From Opisthorchis felineus (Eukaryota > Platyhelminthes > Trematoda > Opisthorchiida > Opisthorchiidae), in contig SJOL01006996.1 in the NCBI GenBank assembly GCA_004794785.1, forward strand, positions 816,737 to 880,736: a stretch of 64,000 nt of DNA, written 5' to 3'. The position numbers and the translations under genes are program-made. Below, one piece after another: positions 46,811-59,900 of this stretch. The notes below the pieces were generated by a model. It was not told where the DNA came from. It worked only from the letters and a program-made list of their open reading frames with translations, and did no database searches. Every line of letters starts with the position of its first letter. Position 1 is the stretch's first letter.

Positions 46811-48439
46811 TCCGGAATGGAAGTAATAGATTGCCAGCTGAATTGTTATTCGCAGTATTGTGCCAAACGGTCGAAACGTTCTTCTTTGCCGGATATCAGA
46901 AAGCCATTTTAGTGCATGACATTTTCGCTGACAAGATGCTTCGCATGACGAGTCGAGTAAATCTAGTGGAACAACCCGCGGACGTTTCCCCGATTTTCTC
47001 ACCTTCCATTCCTTCGGCTTTTCGGGGCCACCAAACTCCCTGGAATGCACGGACACTCAGTGTCACCTGGCGTCGGATGTGTAAATACACAATATTTATA
47101 GCAAAAGGTCCAAAAAGTGTTGTGGTTCTGACATTCCCGCTAGTCCCTCATTATAGCAGTCCAGAACACCAACAAGAAAGCGTAATGCGAAAGGAACAGT
47201 GCTTGCCCTACTGTTCGAAGTAACACTGATCACCAAAGCATCATCAGGCTATACCACTTAGAAGGCAGTGATAGTGTTTGTTTGGGGAAAATATTCAAAG
47301 TGTAGCAGTCGACAGAGGGCAGTGTTAATACAGTAATATGAATGGCTCACTGAGACTTGGCATCATTATTCAGCAAAAATGGTGCAGGGACACTTTTCAA
47401 GTTAAGGAAAGCTTGAGCACTAACTGTTGCTGTGTTCACCTAATATTCCGTGCATGGAAGCCTGTGTTTGAGTACTTAAATATGCTAGAGAGAATGGATG
47501 AGGTCCATGATATTCCCGATCTTCAATACATGTCTTGCAATCACCTTCCTGAGACGGGCAAAGGGAAGTCATCGGGGATAGTAGGATAAGTGTTCGTCAG
47601 TCCATGTTAGGTATGGCCTCATGGTTCGTTATGTGTCCACAGGCAAGAAAATATAGCAAATTGGTGAACGTAGGATTACCCTTTGTTACGCATGTCCTCA
47701 TTCAAGCGACCATTCAGTGAACATGCGTAGAGTTCACCAGCGGGCTGAAACTAAACAACACCCCATGGGGCAAGACACATTTTTCCCTCGTCCCCACGTT
47801 ATAGACCGTTACTTCTTTAATGATATCGCTGATATCGCCGACATCCACAGAAACAGCGGGTTGGAACTAATACAGATTAACTGAGTCAGCACATCATGTG
47901 AACAAAATGCCATGAAACAAACTTGTGTACAAACCATGAATATATCCGTAAATTTAAGGCAGTACCGACGAACGATGCAGCAAGTCCTCATGCCAAGTCT
48001 AACTTGTTTGCATCCGAAGTTGCACAAGACAGATGAGACATCTTTAGGCACAAATCCATTAGCACATACCAAGTCTTTCCTAGAGGTGCAAATCCCATTG
48101 CGTGGGATACGTGGCAACTGGTCATTTCCTGTACACCGTTGACGCCTTAGGTCCATTTTCAGGTCTTCAGGCTATCTATCCGTAGCACTGTCATTTGAAC
48201 AGTCTTCCTCCTTCCAGTTAATTTTTATTTTCTCACTAAGGCAAATGCCTGAAGGTAAGCGAGATTTTGCAGTCGGCCAACGCAAATAGACGTTATGCAA
48301 GTGCTCAAAATCTCGTTAGCCTAGTTAAAGAGCATCAACGATTGTTCCCCTCCTTATTTACGCCTATATTCAATAAGATATGACAGCTTCCTTGGTCACA
48401 CTAAGTTTCTACATTTTGTTGAACACTGTGTTCGCAATA
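46811..48439. other. No supported gene
   Basis: Frames at 46831-47223 (+) and 47809-48156 (-) show no recognisable domain. The region separates two RTE copies of opposite orientation. Confidence 0.45.
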
Positions 48440-50520
48440 AGCGTTCCTCTCCTACTGGAAAGCGCTGACCGCAGTTCGGAAATTTCCAGGGCACTCCGTT
48501 TGTGGAACTGCGCAACCCGTTTGATTTGACCAGTGGATCCCGAGAGGCACTCTAAAATTGTACGTATTCTGATGACGTGTACTCCTCGCGGTCTGGAATA
48601 CAGCACAACTCGACGAACCGTCAGACGTTAGGTGGAAAGTGCATTTGCGCAGATAAAAAAACCTGGTGGGTCTAGAAATCTAAGGAGATGGGAGAAGCGA
48701 GAAGATCTGGGATTGTGCGTAAACTATTCTAGCTGGTACGCATAACTGGTCGAAGGAGGCCTACGGTGAGTGAAACTATCACAAATAACGACAGCTAGTA
48801 TACCTCTCAAACACTGAACACTTTCAGCAACAATTCATCTGGCCACTTGCAGTTTCGCAACCGGATTCCAGACTCTCAACACAACCCTGGACAGTGGAGC
48901 TGGATACCCCAACGGCTAAGTGAATACATTTCTTCCTGAAGCGTCGCCGAGGTGCTGGTCCCGTTGAAATCCCACATGCTCTGTTTAAAGATGGAGTTGA
49001 AATACTCAGTCGGCGCTTGTCCAACTCATCTAAGAGATAGAGTTTGGAAGTGTGGATAGCGGTGCTTATATTTCGAAAAGGAGTGTTGCAATCACGGAAG
49101 AAGCAGCTTCACCCCACTTTTGAACAAACTCTTTGCATCACTTAGTTTACGCCGTCTCACGAAGGGTTTATGTGTGTAGACGGGACCCGAAAAATTAAGC
49201 AGGATTCCGGCCGGGAAGGGTAGTAGTCAAGTAGTACAGCAGCGACACGCGTGTAGGGGTCCTTCAATCTTGGTATTCCTTGACTTCGAAGGTGCGTCCG
49301 CTTCTGTTGACCAGTTGGTTCATCCCAACTCACCCGCACAACAGGGTGTCCCAGAAGCTCTTAAGTGTAATACGATGTTTTGGCACGTGAGAGTGTATGG
49401 AGAGCTCTTCAACAGCCTTCCTAAATGGGGTCGTGAACCCACACGGGTGCCCATTCTCTCCATTTTTGTTTACTTTCGTCCGTGTGAAGTAATGAGGCAA
49501 AATCTGGATTGTTTCCAAAAGTGCGAGTTTAGAACTCGTCGACCTGAAATATGCAGACGGAATTGTCCCAATTATTCAAAAGGGAAGAAAGCAAAAGCAT
49601 TACTAGAAAAGCTGGTCGAGGTTATCCAGTCCTTCGGCAAGTGCTTGTGCCCACGGAGTTTAGTCACGCTGCAGAACGTACAGTCCTTAAGTGTGCATCC
49701 AGAAGTTCAATGAATGACACTGAAAATTGTGGAACGTGATATATACCTCGGAAATTGCATTAGCTCTGGTAACAATGGTAACAGACGAATTCAATGCGTG
49801 ACTTTCATTGGCCGAAATTGCGTCTGCTAATTTGCTTTACTCGTGGGAGCAAAAAGGCATATCACAATTTCTCAAAGAACGTAAGGGACCACACTACGGG
49901 TTGTATCGTTGCACACCTGTCGAGCAAAGAATATGAGTTATCCTCAGGTTGTTGATCGCTGATATCTCGGAACTATAGCTGGTGGTCAGGAAGCGAGTTT
50001 TTGTTGAAGCAGAGGATACTTCCCTCAAAGGATGCAACTAGCACTTCAAGCTAAGATAGCTGGGCCATATTTTATGCATGTAAAGTTACCATCTGCTGAG
50101 AAGAATGTTGTTTTCTGTGCCTAATTCGGAGTGGCGGAAACCTAGAGTTGGACAGAATATGACGTAGTAGAATGGAATGGAGGATGTCATGAATCTTTTG
50201 GGTGCCTTTGCTGCTGTTCGTCTTCCGAGCTTCGGTCCACGTGATCCTTCATTTGCCAGGTTGAAGACAGTAAAGAGTTTGAATCTAGCTGATGCTAGTG
50301 ACCCTTATGCTGTCAGTTCCCATCCAGATTGTCTGACTGAGTGTTGGGGATGTGGACCACCCAGGGCGATTGCAGTAGCCTAGCCCATGCCCCATTTGGG
50401 TATCATTATTTCTTCCTATTTAAAGGTCTTCTTCATTTTACCTGTTATGATTGTACGCCAGTGAAACACCAGGTTGTCATCTAGTGTTGTTTTCAATGAT
50501 GATGACGAAGCTCTCCATAC
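48440..50520 (+). mobile_element. RTE/SR2-like non-LTR retrotransposon, RT to 3' end
   Basis: The plus-strand frames give, in order, a linker like AQIKKPGGSRNLRRWEKRED (about 48640-48705), EHFQQQFIWPLAVSQPDSRL (about 48815-48875), and RRRGAGPVEIPHALFKDGVE followed by ILSRRLSN (48942-49030). A QAGFRPGR-like segment follows near 49198, then VFLDFEGASASVDQ (motif A, about 49270), QGVPEALKC and EVMRQNLDCFQKCEFRTRRP (49490-49550), and further thumb-region pieces to 49713. The C-terminal block (VFSVPNSEWRKPRVGQ, about 50107-50155) is followed by a 3' UTR ending in an aatgatgatgacga tail near 50496-50510. The catalytic FDSVD motif is mutated to SASVD, and the YADD block is replaced by disrupted sequence (ICRRNCPNY). 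The copy is inactive and the endonuclease half is missing or unrecognisable. Confidence 0.8.
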
Positions 50521-53500
50521 TACATTCTACTCCACACACATTATCATATTGATTTAATGAGTTCTAATGACTTGTAAACCCTAATGGATTTTGTCTGGAC
50601 TAAACACATCCAGATGATGAAATATCGCTTCCAAACGACCAGTAGTTTTGTGAGGTTTGTGAGCAGGTTTGTTGTCTTGATGAAGAGAAACTTTCCTAAC
50701 CAAATACACATTCCGTCTTTTTGTTCGAGGCCCCTTTACATGGCACTCTATGCTTCAGTATGATTCTCAACTAAGGGTTTTGGAAGATATTCGGTGGACA
50801 CAACAACTTCCTTTGTCCGTGACAGTTCGCGCTAACTTCTGGGCCATAGGTTTATCTGGTACCCTAGTGCTCAAGTGTCGCCATTGCATAGACTCTTGTT
50901 TAGTCTCAGGATTAAAGTAGTATGATCGTGTTTTATGAACAGCAGTTAATCACTAAAAACACTGACACCACCGCGCTGCATATGCTGCGAAATCGGCCTG
51001 GAAATATTCACTGCATATTGTTTCTCATGAGCATTCTATTCTTGGCACCCACTTGGCTGATGAGCGTTGCATACTCAGCTACTCATAAGTTATGAACGTA
51101 GCACGTCTTCTGGATATTTAAGGTTTCTCTGTAATATTTTTCGCGACACTAATCAACATCCCTTCATTATTATGTCGTGGATCTAGTTAATCATTTCTAC
51201 ATTTGAGAGTTTGTCAGGTCTCCTAGACGGTGCTTCTTTGTAATCCTCCAGGTGAGCTTTGGCACAACAGTATTCAACAGTCGTATGTGTTGCAGTCCTG
51301 CTACTCAGTCTTTATATCATGCATTCAGGGATTTATTTTGCAGGTTTCCAGGAGATTCACGACTTCTTGGAGTCACACAAAGAAAACTTCCACACATTTT
51401 CCCAGCATGTTTAAATTGTTGACCTATGTAAAATTTAAAACAGCGTTGTGAATTCACAATTTTCAATGCGATATTATAAATGAACACAAGTTTCATTACA
51501 GCAGGTCACAATAATTTTCACGTTTCACAAACTTGTTCGGTCAGCGCCTCCGTACCTCTTGGTGACAAAACAATTCGGAAAGAATATATTTATGGGGAAT
51601 ATTAAACAGCTTTGATTGCTGCACGCCGTTCCCTGGATGTCTAAAGGTCTTCAAAAAAATGAAAATGAATGAAATTAATTCGAATTGCGTGCAGACAGGA
51701 ATAACATGCAGCTTTTCGTGTGATGATCAGAACAGGGGCATGCAGTGGTAAATTTCTGGTGGACTAAATGTATTTCCAGATTTCTCAGACCTAAATATTT
51801 TCGGTTATTTGGAATAGCCAGTTCGTATGAATTGATTTCAATCACTTAAGCCCAGAAATGTTTGTCTGTTCATGCATTTAACTGGACTCGCCTTTTGGTC
51901 CGACTTTTCGTTAGTTTCCGTTTTGTTATTTTACATTCGTTGCGTCCAGTCATGAATGGAAAAGTGAATTAGAATATACGTGTAATGAGTGAGATATAAA
52001 TTGCATCAATTTTGCTGCCGATTTTTCCTTGCAGCCCTTAAACAGTACAAAGAAGGCTACAGAACCCCATAAAATTAAGACGTGTAACAAGAATGAGCAT
52101 GTTTCATCCTCTGGTGGAAGCTCATTCAATTCACAATAGGCACTCATTTTGTTTTTGTGCCACTATCGAAAGGAAAACTGGATGATCAACTTACAGTGGT
52201 TTAGAGTTTTGGTAGGGCTGATAAGGCCACAATTCGTCTTCATTTAATTTTCTCAGCATGAAGATAATCGTCCTCAGTGACATTTGATGTCAGCAACACA
52301 CATGCGCTACCTTTCAAAGACACAACAGTTGACCGCATCTCGTATCTCCCCGGATTGAACGTATAAGTCCCACATCCATAGTTTGGCTCACGGAAGCCTC
52401 TGATACCCCGGCTATGCGACAAGTACCATGTGAACAAAATGGTCCGCACATTATTTGTGTTTGCTTGAAGGGGCAGATGCATATTTTGGACAAATCTAAC
52501 GGTTCAGAGAAAGCTGTAAAGTTCACTTCCTCGCATTTTCAAACCCAACTGCTCTGCTGCGGAACAAGTAGTGTGCTGCTTTTGTTGGAATTTCTACAAG
52601 CCAGTTTACTGTAAGCTTTCATTCTATATGGCTGAGGGCTGATTCACGGAGTTTTTGTGTAAATGCCGTTTCCGGAAAATGGTCAGGACAGTTTTCTTCG
52701 AATGACACTTTTAAACTCGCTAATGTGAGGCAGCAATAACACGTGAAAATATGCACCTCAAGAGCAATCATAGGTACCAATTCCCTAAGGGTAGATCTCT
52801 TCAAACCTTACCCGCAACGATATTAACTGAGAACTACGAGATATGGAAAGCCTGACGCCCAAAATATAAAGGTTATTGATGGTTGATGAATGGATGATGA
52901 ATTAGTCAATAACCTGGAAAACATTTGGCCATAAAAAGGTGTATCTGTTGATGTTTGTGGTAGGTCCTTCTAACTGAGAACTTTTCTCTTTTCACTCTAC
53001 ATGGCCTAAAATACCAAGCGTTTTAACTTGTAGTAAACAGCAATTCCCCCATTTATGCTGAGAACAGAATCCGGTTCCCGCAATTGTGGGCCACTCCAGG
53101 TCTTCAGTTTCATTGGGATCCATTGATTGGGAGTTGATTGGATCGGCGATGGACAACCAGACCCTCGCGATCCACAACCACAGAATCAACTACCCATGTA
53201 ATAATACTGCTCTCTGTGAAGTTAGATAGCCGGTTTTGATCAGTGGGTTGTCTCTCTTCCTGAAGAGCAACTCAATGGACCCCATAATTTTGAACCAAAT
53301 TAATCCACTGCGGGTACTTGCGATAAGTAGTTCCAAGCCAGTAGATGTGAAGCTAGTTTCCGTTGCTCTCGTCACACATACTTTGTACTAGCCTAACGAA
53401 AACACTGTTTCGTTTCGTTGTCTAAACCCCTCTTATTCGTATCCAACATGTATCCAAATGGTCATTGGCAGATCTGGTGTTCAAGAAGATTTTTTCGATT

Positions 53501-54149
53501 GTCGATCGTAGCGAGATGGCTGTGCGGCCGTTTCAGTCTCCTCTAAAAGCAGCAGGTCACTGCTGAAGGGAAATGACTTGATGTGGCTGAAACTATTCTC
53601 CTAGATAAAGGAATTTCACCGTGAATATCGAACTCTTAGAGTCGGCTTATCCCACATGTTGAGGACTGCAGTTGTTAGGAAGCTTCGACAAGGTAGGTTG
53701 CGAAAGTAAGATCAGATAATATTTCTCAGGCAATCTTGGCCAAAGTTGATTAGGAAAACATGGAAAAGTTTTGATGGCACCGAAAATGCATTCAGATAAA
53801 AGCCCAAACACAGCAGGGTAAGGTATGATGCCACGGTTTTAAGGCTTTGGCCACTGTGGATGACCAATATCAATGGATTTTACAACCAAATAATTGTTCA
53901 CGCTCACATCACTCGTTTGAACAGTTGTCCTCCTGTGCTGGCGTAATTATCCTGGTGTGTCAACACCAATGGGGAAGCGTTGGATTCGAGTTTCGCTCTG
54001 AACGTCTGAATAGGCAAACGTATTCACACAACAAAATAAAAAATTACCCATTGGGTTTCAGGCTTCTGTGGCGCTACCTGACTGGGAAGTCCTGACAGGC
54101 GGATCAACTGATTGTCACAACCAGGATAGTTACTGGGTTGTCGTTCAAG
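50521..54149. other. No supported gene; a few protein-like minus-strand frames
   Basis: The minus-strand frames at 52482-52240 (contains YGCGTYTFNPGRYEMRSTVV) and 52147-51950 (contains the hydrophobic FLLHVLILWGSVAFFVLF) read like protein. A 32-base interval between them (gtaagt near 52195 to ttcgatag near 52164) has the ends of a mini-intron, but the frames do not join in phase. Minus-strand frames at 53375-52992 are also open without a recognised family. Confidence 0.4.
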
Positions 54150-54285
54150 CAGTCGGGCACTCCAGTCACATCGCTCAAGCATGTAAGATGTCCGGAGTTC
54201 AACCCCGACACGGCCTGTAGAATATGCGCTGTTGATTATCCCTAATAAGAGCGAAACTCGAGTCCAGTGCTTACTCCTTTTGGTG
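54150..54285 (+). repeat. SINE with Sm-alpha-like hammerhead, copy 5 (best preserved ribozyme)
   Basis: The plus strand reads ACTCCAGTCACATCGCTCAA, a B-box-like GAGTTCAACCCCG (54195-54207), then ATGCGCTGTTGATTATCCC and TAATAAGAGCGAAACTCGAG, then TCCAGTGCTTACTCC. Compared with the Sm-alpha hammerhead layout (GCACTGCTGATGAGTCCC, loop, GGACGAAAC, GTCCAGTGCTTCC), the GAAAC box is intact. The CTGATGA box carries changes (TGTTGATTA), and stem II is partly lost. Activity is unlikely but family membership is clear. Confidence 0.68.
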
Positions 54286-54832
54286 TAGATCCACAAGAAT
54301 AATTACGCTAACACAGAAGGACGACGGTTCGAACGAGAGTGATGTGCATGTGCAGAATACATATCCCGAAACCGCCCACAACAAAACCAAATAATTACAC
54401 GTGAATGAAACGAGATAGCTGTAGTGAGTTGTGATTGTTTTGATCGTGGTCTTAGTACTAGCACTTGACATGGCTTAGAAAGACTCAGTGAGTGTGCCAT
54501 TGTGCGCGTGTATTCGCTGCTCTGGCTGAGGGATCGTGAGAGTGGGTAGATATGTGGGGGACGCTGCCTTCTGAGGTCACGTGCTTAGACCACTCAGATC
54601 CTGGTTTTAGGTCAGGCAAACATGATTATCTAGATATGTGGTCAGACCAGTCCAGGCGGATGGAAAAGTCACCGCCGCTGTGATTGACACAAGTACAGAG
54701 CAAGTTATTTTGTGGCCGTCAGTACTCAGACATCCCAGACATGATTTGAATCTCGACAGAGTTACCCACGGTAACCGAAGCCTTAGCTCAATAAAATCAT
54801 GCAGTACAACGTAACGACTTGATTTGCACGCC

Positions 54833-55362
54833 TTCAGATCCTAAGCCGTTTAATCTAAATCGACTACGACCAGTTCCGTAAGCGAAAAACACGATCTTAA
54901 TGCATAAACATCTCACAAAGACTTGGTTCAGTAAATATCATTTTTCAGCGAAGTGAACCGCCTGGCCGCGGTTCAAAAGAAAGATGTCCCAAAGAACGTA
55001 AGACAAAAAGATAATTCGTCAGTGCGAAGTATCTTACTTGGACTCGGTGGCGAAGAGGAGAACGGACAATCTTCTGGGAGCGCAAGCTTTTCATTTGTTT
55101 ACTGGACAATTTCGACAGTTTAATTAACTGTGAGGCATTCGCGTGCTTATCCAAGATGAAATTATATCTAAACTAATCTAAGTAACATATAGAGAGATGA
55201 ATCGTCCGTTGATAACATCACTGTCATAGCGAATTAATTTGTGGAAGATTCAATTCCTGTTTAAAGAAGAATTTCAGTTACAGGTAGCTGGGGATGTCGA
55301 AAATTTCAGGAGCCACAGATGCGATTGATTTGCATATTTTCAGATCCTAAGCCGTTTAATCT
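54833..55362. repeat. 24-base direct repeat bounding a ~500-bp unit
   Basis: The 24-base sequence that begins ttcagatcctaagccgttta occurs exactly at 54833-54856 and at 55339-55362, both preceded by a gattgatttgca-like sequence. The interval between contains dispersed repeat copy A. Confidence 0.85.
54866..55293. repeat. Dispersed direct repeat, copy A
   Basis: It aligns in the same orientation with 56563-56922. Shared strings include cgaccagttccgt, taatgcataaacat, tactggacaatttc, aggcattcgcgtgc, attatatctaaact and tcactgtcatag. Copy A has an extra ~70 bases near 54910-54975. Minus-strand frames in both copies give the related peptides HANASQLIKLSKLSSKQM and HANASELIKLLKLSSRPM, but these end in stops and no family is recognised. 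Confidence 0.8.
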
Positions 55363-55384
55363 CATCATCTTTAGCAGCAAGAGC

Positions 55385-56000
55385 ATCATGGACGCCATGA
55401 CACCAGTGTTCAAAACTGATGCTTCGTTGCCGTACAACCATGATTTATTTGAAAGCCTTTTTATGAAGAAAATAATAGAGATGGATGGAGAGGGGACTTG
55501 GTACTAACTTATTACAACCATTCCGAAGTGCCCACACCTCCAGACACTCATTCAGGTGACCTGGATAGAAACGGACAACATGAACGCCATTGACATCGAT
55601 TAGCAAACGTATCTTGAAGCGTTTCCAATCAGGTGCATTGGGGATTATGCGGTCCCCATCCTGGTAGACCAGTAGCACCAACATCACCCAAACTTTTCGG
55701 TTGCCCACCTCTCTGATTCTGCCACTCTGCATTGGGCACGGAAAACAGCACTTTCTTCGGCAAACGATGATCTGGCATACGCAATACATGGCCTAACGGA
55801 CGCAGCTTCTGGTGCTGAACACATTCTCCAGTAAAAGTTTCTGTAGCACAACCAAAAAACTCGCTTTCAAATGGCCTCTTTACGGATTCTCCGACACAAA
55901 CCCACACGAGCTATGGTCCTGAGACACGATTCTTGAACACGTGAAGATGTCTCAGTTCCGCTGCTCGAACAGACCATGTCTGACAGCCATCAAATAGAAC
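55385..56000 (-). mobile_element. RTE/SR2-like non-LTR retrotransposon, 3' fragment
   Basis: The minus strand carries VLFDGCQTWSVRAAELRHL (about 56000-55945), then GESVKRPFESEFFGCATETF and ECVQHQKLRPLGHVLRMPDH (55880-55770), then RLPKKVLFSVPNAEWQNQRG, GWGPHNPQCT and a 3' UTR. The 3' UTR is almost the reverse complement of the plus-strand element's UTR at 18540-18745, including the segment around the acctccagacactcattcag string and the ccgtacaaccatgatttattt string. It belongs to the same subfamily as the 17880-18745 copy. It ends near 55385 in a cgccatgac/catcatgg sequence that stands where a TGATGA-type tail is expected. Confidence 0.8.
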
Positions 56001-56562
56001 AGCCTGACTCCGGGTGACGCGCAGATGTTGGTTGGAACACCGATGCACGCCGAACAGAATCATCAGTCCTAAATTCTGGGCCTACATAAAGAGAGTTATT
56101 AATGGGATGGGGGAGGGGAAAGGAAAAGTATGCAGTAAATAAGGCAACCCGGCTGGTGGCACCACGTGACGACCGATGTGGCACGAGTTTATTTGTAAGT
56201 GTAAAGCTGATCGTTTTACGGGGGTTGGGGTATTGCCGGGGTGCCCACACCTTGACACGAAGACATTTAGTGTCCTCAACCAATTCCCTGGGCTCAAAAG
56301 CCTGACCACAAGGCTGCAGAGTTTGGCGGGAAATGCAAGCTCGTTCCCATTTTTACAGAACACTTCATCGCACATATTCCAACCACCAACCTGGAGGACC
56401 AGGAGAATGCGTTCGTCAGACCTCTAATCACTGACCAACCTGGTATGAGAGACTTTGCGAGTGTCGTGCGGCCACCCCCCAGTATAGCCTAAACGGTCGC
56501 CGAGGTACACAAACCGTCACACCGTGGTAACGTCCAGTCTCTTCGTTTAACCTACATCATCC
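56001..56562. other. Unclassified sequence between an RTE fragment and repeat copy B
   Basis: The minus-strand frames (56375-56082) are open but show no recognisable domain. A plausible reading is another repeat interrupting the RTE element, because the element's coding sequence stops abruptly at about 56000. Confidence 0.35.
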
Positions 56563-56922
56563 ACGACCAGTTCCGTCAGCTAAAAACACGGTCCTAATGC
56601 ATAAACATAGATGTCCCACAGAATGTGAGACAAAAAGAAAACTCGACAGTGAGAGGGATCTGATTAGAATTTCCTGAAGGAGAGGAGAACTCACAATGTT
56701 CTGGGAGCACAAACTGTGCATTGGTCTACTGGACAATTTCAACAGCTTAATTAACTCTGAGGCATTCGCGTGCGTATCCAAGATGAGATTATATCTAAAC
56801 TATTCTAAGTAGCATATAGAGAAATAAATCGCCCGTTGATACAATCACTGTCATAGAGACATCCATTGTGGAAGATTCAAGTTTTGTCTGAAGTAGAATT
56901 TCAGTTGCCAGCAACTGAGGAC
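56563..56922. repeat. Dispersed direct repeat, copy B
   Basis: The second copy of the repeat at 54866-55293, about 1.65 kb away in the same orientation, with an RTE fragment between them. It lacks the ~70-base insertion of copy A. Neither copy starts TG and ends CA in an obvious way, so calling them LTRs is not supported. Confidence 0.8.
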
Positions 56923-59900
56923 AGATATGATAAACAATTATCAAGAATGTGAAGGCGAACGGCAAGATAAAGGGAACTCTAGTCTGTGCTGCTGAAAATT
57001 CTGCAGAACACAGATTATACATTTCAACCCCACTAAAATCCAACTTGGAGAACCACCGTTTTTGAAAAGAAGGTTTTGAAAGCTTAGCAGGCAAACGACA
57101 TTCGGGTCAGCCCGGTACTGTGTGCTTAATGGATGTAGAATTGGAGCAGGACGCAGGGGATAAAATTTAAAACCAAGGGAAATAGAATTTTAAAAAATTT
57201 TATGGGTGCTCAAAAGAATCAGTTACGTCTGGCCACAAGAATTATGCTAGTGAATAAGAAATTTCAACATCTTCCTACCGTATTCGAAACTAAGTGCATT
57301 CAAGTGCGTACGGATTTCAGCAGTTCTGTGTACATGTGCATTATTGCTCATGCTACCATTTCACGTCGAATGGTCTGAAAAGTGTGGCGCAACAAACGCC
57401 CTTTACCTGTACTCAGATTTTTGGCGAAATAGTGACAAACCCGAAAAAAGCGAGGTCACGCTTTGAACGGAAGTTAGTACGTATATTTTAATGTCTTATT
57501 TACACAAAATATCATGTTTACCTCGCTGCACAGCATGTGGAAGTCCACGTAAAATAGTGAGGCGAGAATGATACGGCTCTCAAGATGGACACTACTTAAA
57601 AATAATCTTTACTCTTCAACAGCACACGACTGGTTTTGCCCTTTTTGGGGTTCATCGGGTAGGCTCCGTCACCGAGTTTCCATAAAACTTATAATCTATT
57701 TGAACCCAGATTGCATGAAATACGGCAGATACACACATTTGCATACATATTTGGTTTCAAGTTCAAAATATTTCGTCTTTGTACCCTGATGTTTACTGTT
57801 GTCATCCGTGAGATTCGACGGAAGCGGGCTGGTTCAAGTCTCTCGCAGCGGTTATTTTTCCGCACATTTAACTGTTGTATCTCTTCACCTTTCCTGATGT
57901 TACCAGGTTGCAGGTACAGGTTACAAGAAGGCGGCAAGAAAAAACTGTATTAATACAAGTACAGCGTCCTATGTGTATCATTCTCTTGGAACCATATTTG
58001 GTGGTCGATCTGTTCTCAACCAACCAGTGTGTCTCCTGCACGCTCACTCCGGCTCTCGAGCGGTTGTTTTCGTTGTCACGGTTAGTCATAGACGGCTGTC
58101 TGTGCGCTTGAGTCCGGAGTGCACATGTTGCCTTGGCCATCAGGTGGGCGTGAAATGCATGTGTACTTTTTTGACCTTGCTTATGATGAGATCGGACGTG
58201 ATGCAGACGCGTGGGCGCCCTCGTACGGCACCGTTTCACCACATGATTGTTCCGTTGCGCTGATGCGCGGCCGTAGCATTAACAGCATGCTTCCAGTGTG
58301 CCAGCTGGAGTTCGTGAGGCTATTTTTCAAGGAAAGCCTGTTGTTCGTCGAGTAAGAAAGAAATATGGAAATAAGCTGGTTGTGAGCTCAGAAAGGAATC
58401 TAAAGCATCAGATAGATACATGTGCCACATTATTTCTTGTCCAATGAACGCTAGATCTGACTGATCAATGTGCGACTCAGTATCTTTCCCTGATTTGTAC
58501 AAGTGTCCGTTTTAAGTTGGACCGAGGTACAAGTCATTATGGTTGCGCAAGGAGTTCAAATAATAAAAAAGTAAAAATGTAGGCTTTTTCACGCGATCAT
58601 CTTGAGTAGACTTGATATAAAATAGTCACCTTAGGTGGGATCCCAATTTTCCACCAGCTTATCCTATGGCTGTAGGGTCGCTCGATGCAATCATTTAATT
58701 TTAGTGTCCTCAATTCGCGTAGCCAAGCGGAGTAGAGAGAGGAATCGTCATTCTATTCAAGCTACATGTCAGCGACGGTAGCCTATTTCGTCCAAACGTC
58801 AACTGATGGGATGTTTGAGAAACAAAAGAATATTTTCCTGACCTAGCTCACTGAAACACGAAGCGGCCTTTTTGCAACACAATCAGTCAAAGCATGTCAT
58901 AAGCGAGATAGTCTATTTGGTCTTCAACTACCGTCAAAGAGCTTTGCAAATTAGTCTCTCGAACCAGTTGCGTACAAGCCGTACATAAGTACGACAGAAA
59001 TTCGGAAACCCCGTCTAGCTGATTTGCTGAAATTAAGCTGTCGAAAGGGCTTCAGCTACCCTGTATGTAGTGATTTATGTTGTGGAAAACGTGTGCAACC
59101 TACTTCTAAGGATTCATTTTATTTACACTAATGAAAAGCGCATTTGAAAAAACACCGAACAAGTCCACTCAATTAGTTATTTGGGTTTTCCTTCGCAAAT
59201 CTTGTTTTAAACCATAAAAAGCTTGCAACACGTTTTGGGTGATTCGATATGACTCATAAGTTAGTGAAAAAGAAGTGTGAGAAGAAACCTTTTCCTGCCC
59301 GGAGTCGATGAAGCCTGCTTATTACCTGCTTATTAACCAAGTAGAATATTTGGACTGTGTAATGAATAAATCATGATTAAGACCTTTTCTGGGTTGTCAA
59401 ACCTGGACGGTAGCTGATTTTTTTGGTCTTCCTGGCCACATAGTCCCGTTACAATTACCACCATAGGCTTCGAACTGAGGGAGTTTCTTATTCGATACTT
59501 TAGCCATTTAAATCCCCGAAACCTGCAATGTGTGCTAAATATGGACAATTCCCTATCATTATTCCCACGTCACATCCATTTGGCTCAATGTTCAATATCT
59601 TTGTCAGATTTGGTCTGTACGCTAATGATGTACCAATTTTGGAGGTCTTGTTCCCGTACTTCTTAAAGTACCCAGGTAAATGCAGTCCAGACCACCCAAG
59701 ATGTTCATTATTCTATGAATGGAAAATGCACTCACTTGAATGAAACAATGCGTTGAATTAGATACATAACAACTTAGTACAGGTTCAAAAAAATGCTCCT
59801 TTTGGCAAGGCTAGCCACACGGAGATTCATGCCCGAACTTCTCATGAGAAGTGATCAGTCTACCCATTTTTTCTTGATACAGAAAATCAATAGTTTCATT

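Noticed and set aside
46831..47223. 130-codon plus-strand frame antisense to the upstream end of an RTE copy
   Set aside because: It is a shadow of the minus-strand frame at 46292-47056 and has no motif of its own.
51950..52482. Two minus-strand protein-like frames separated by a 32-base gt...ag interval
   Set aside because: The interval has intron-like ends, but joining in either available phase gives an immediate stop.
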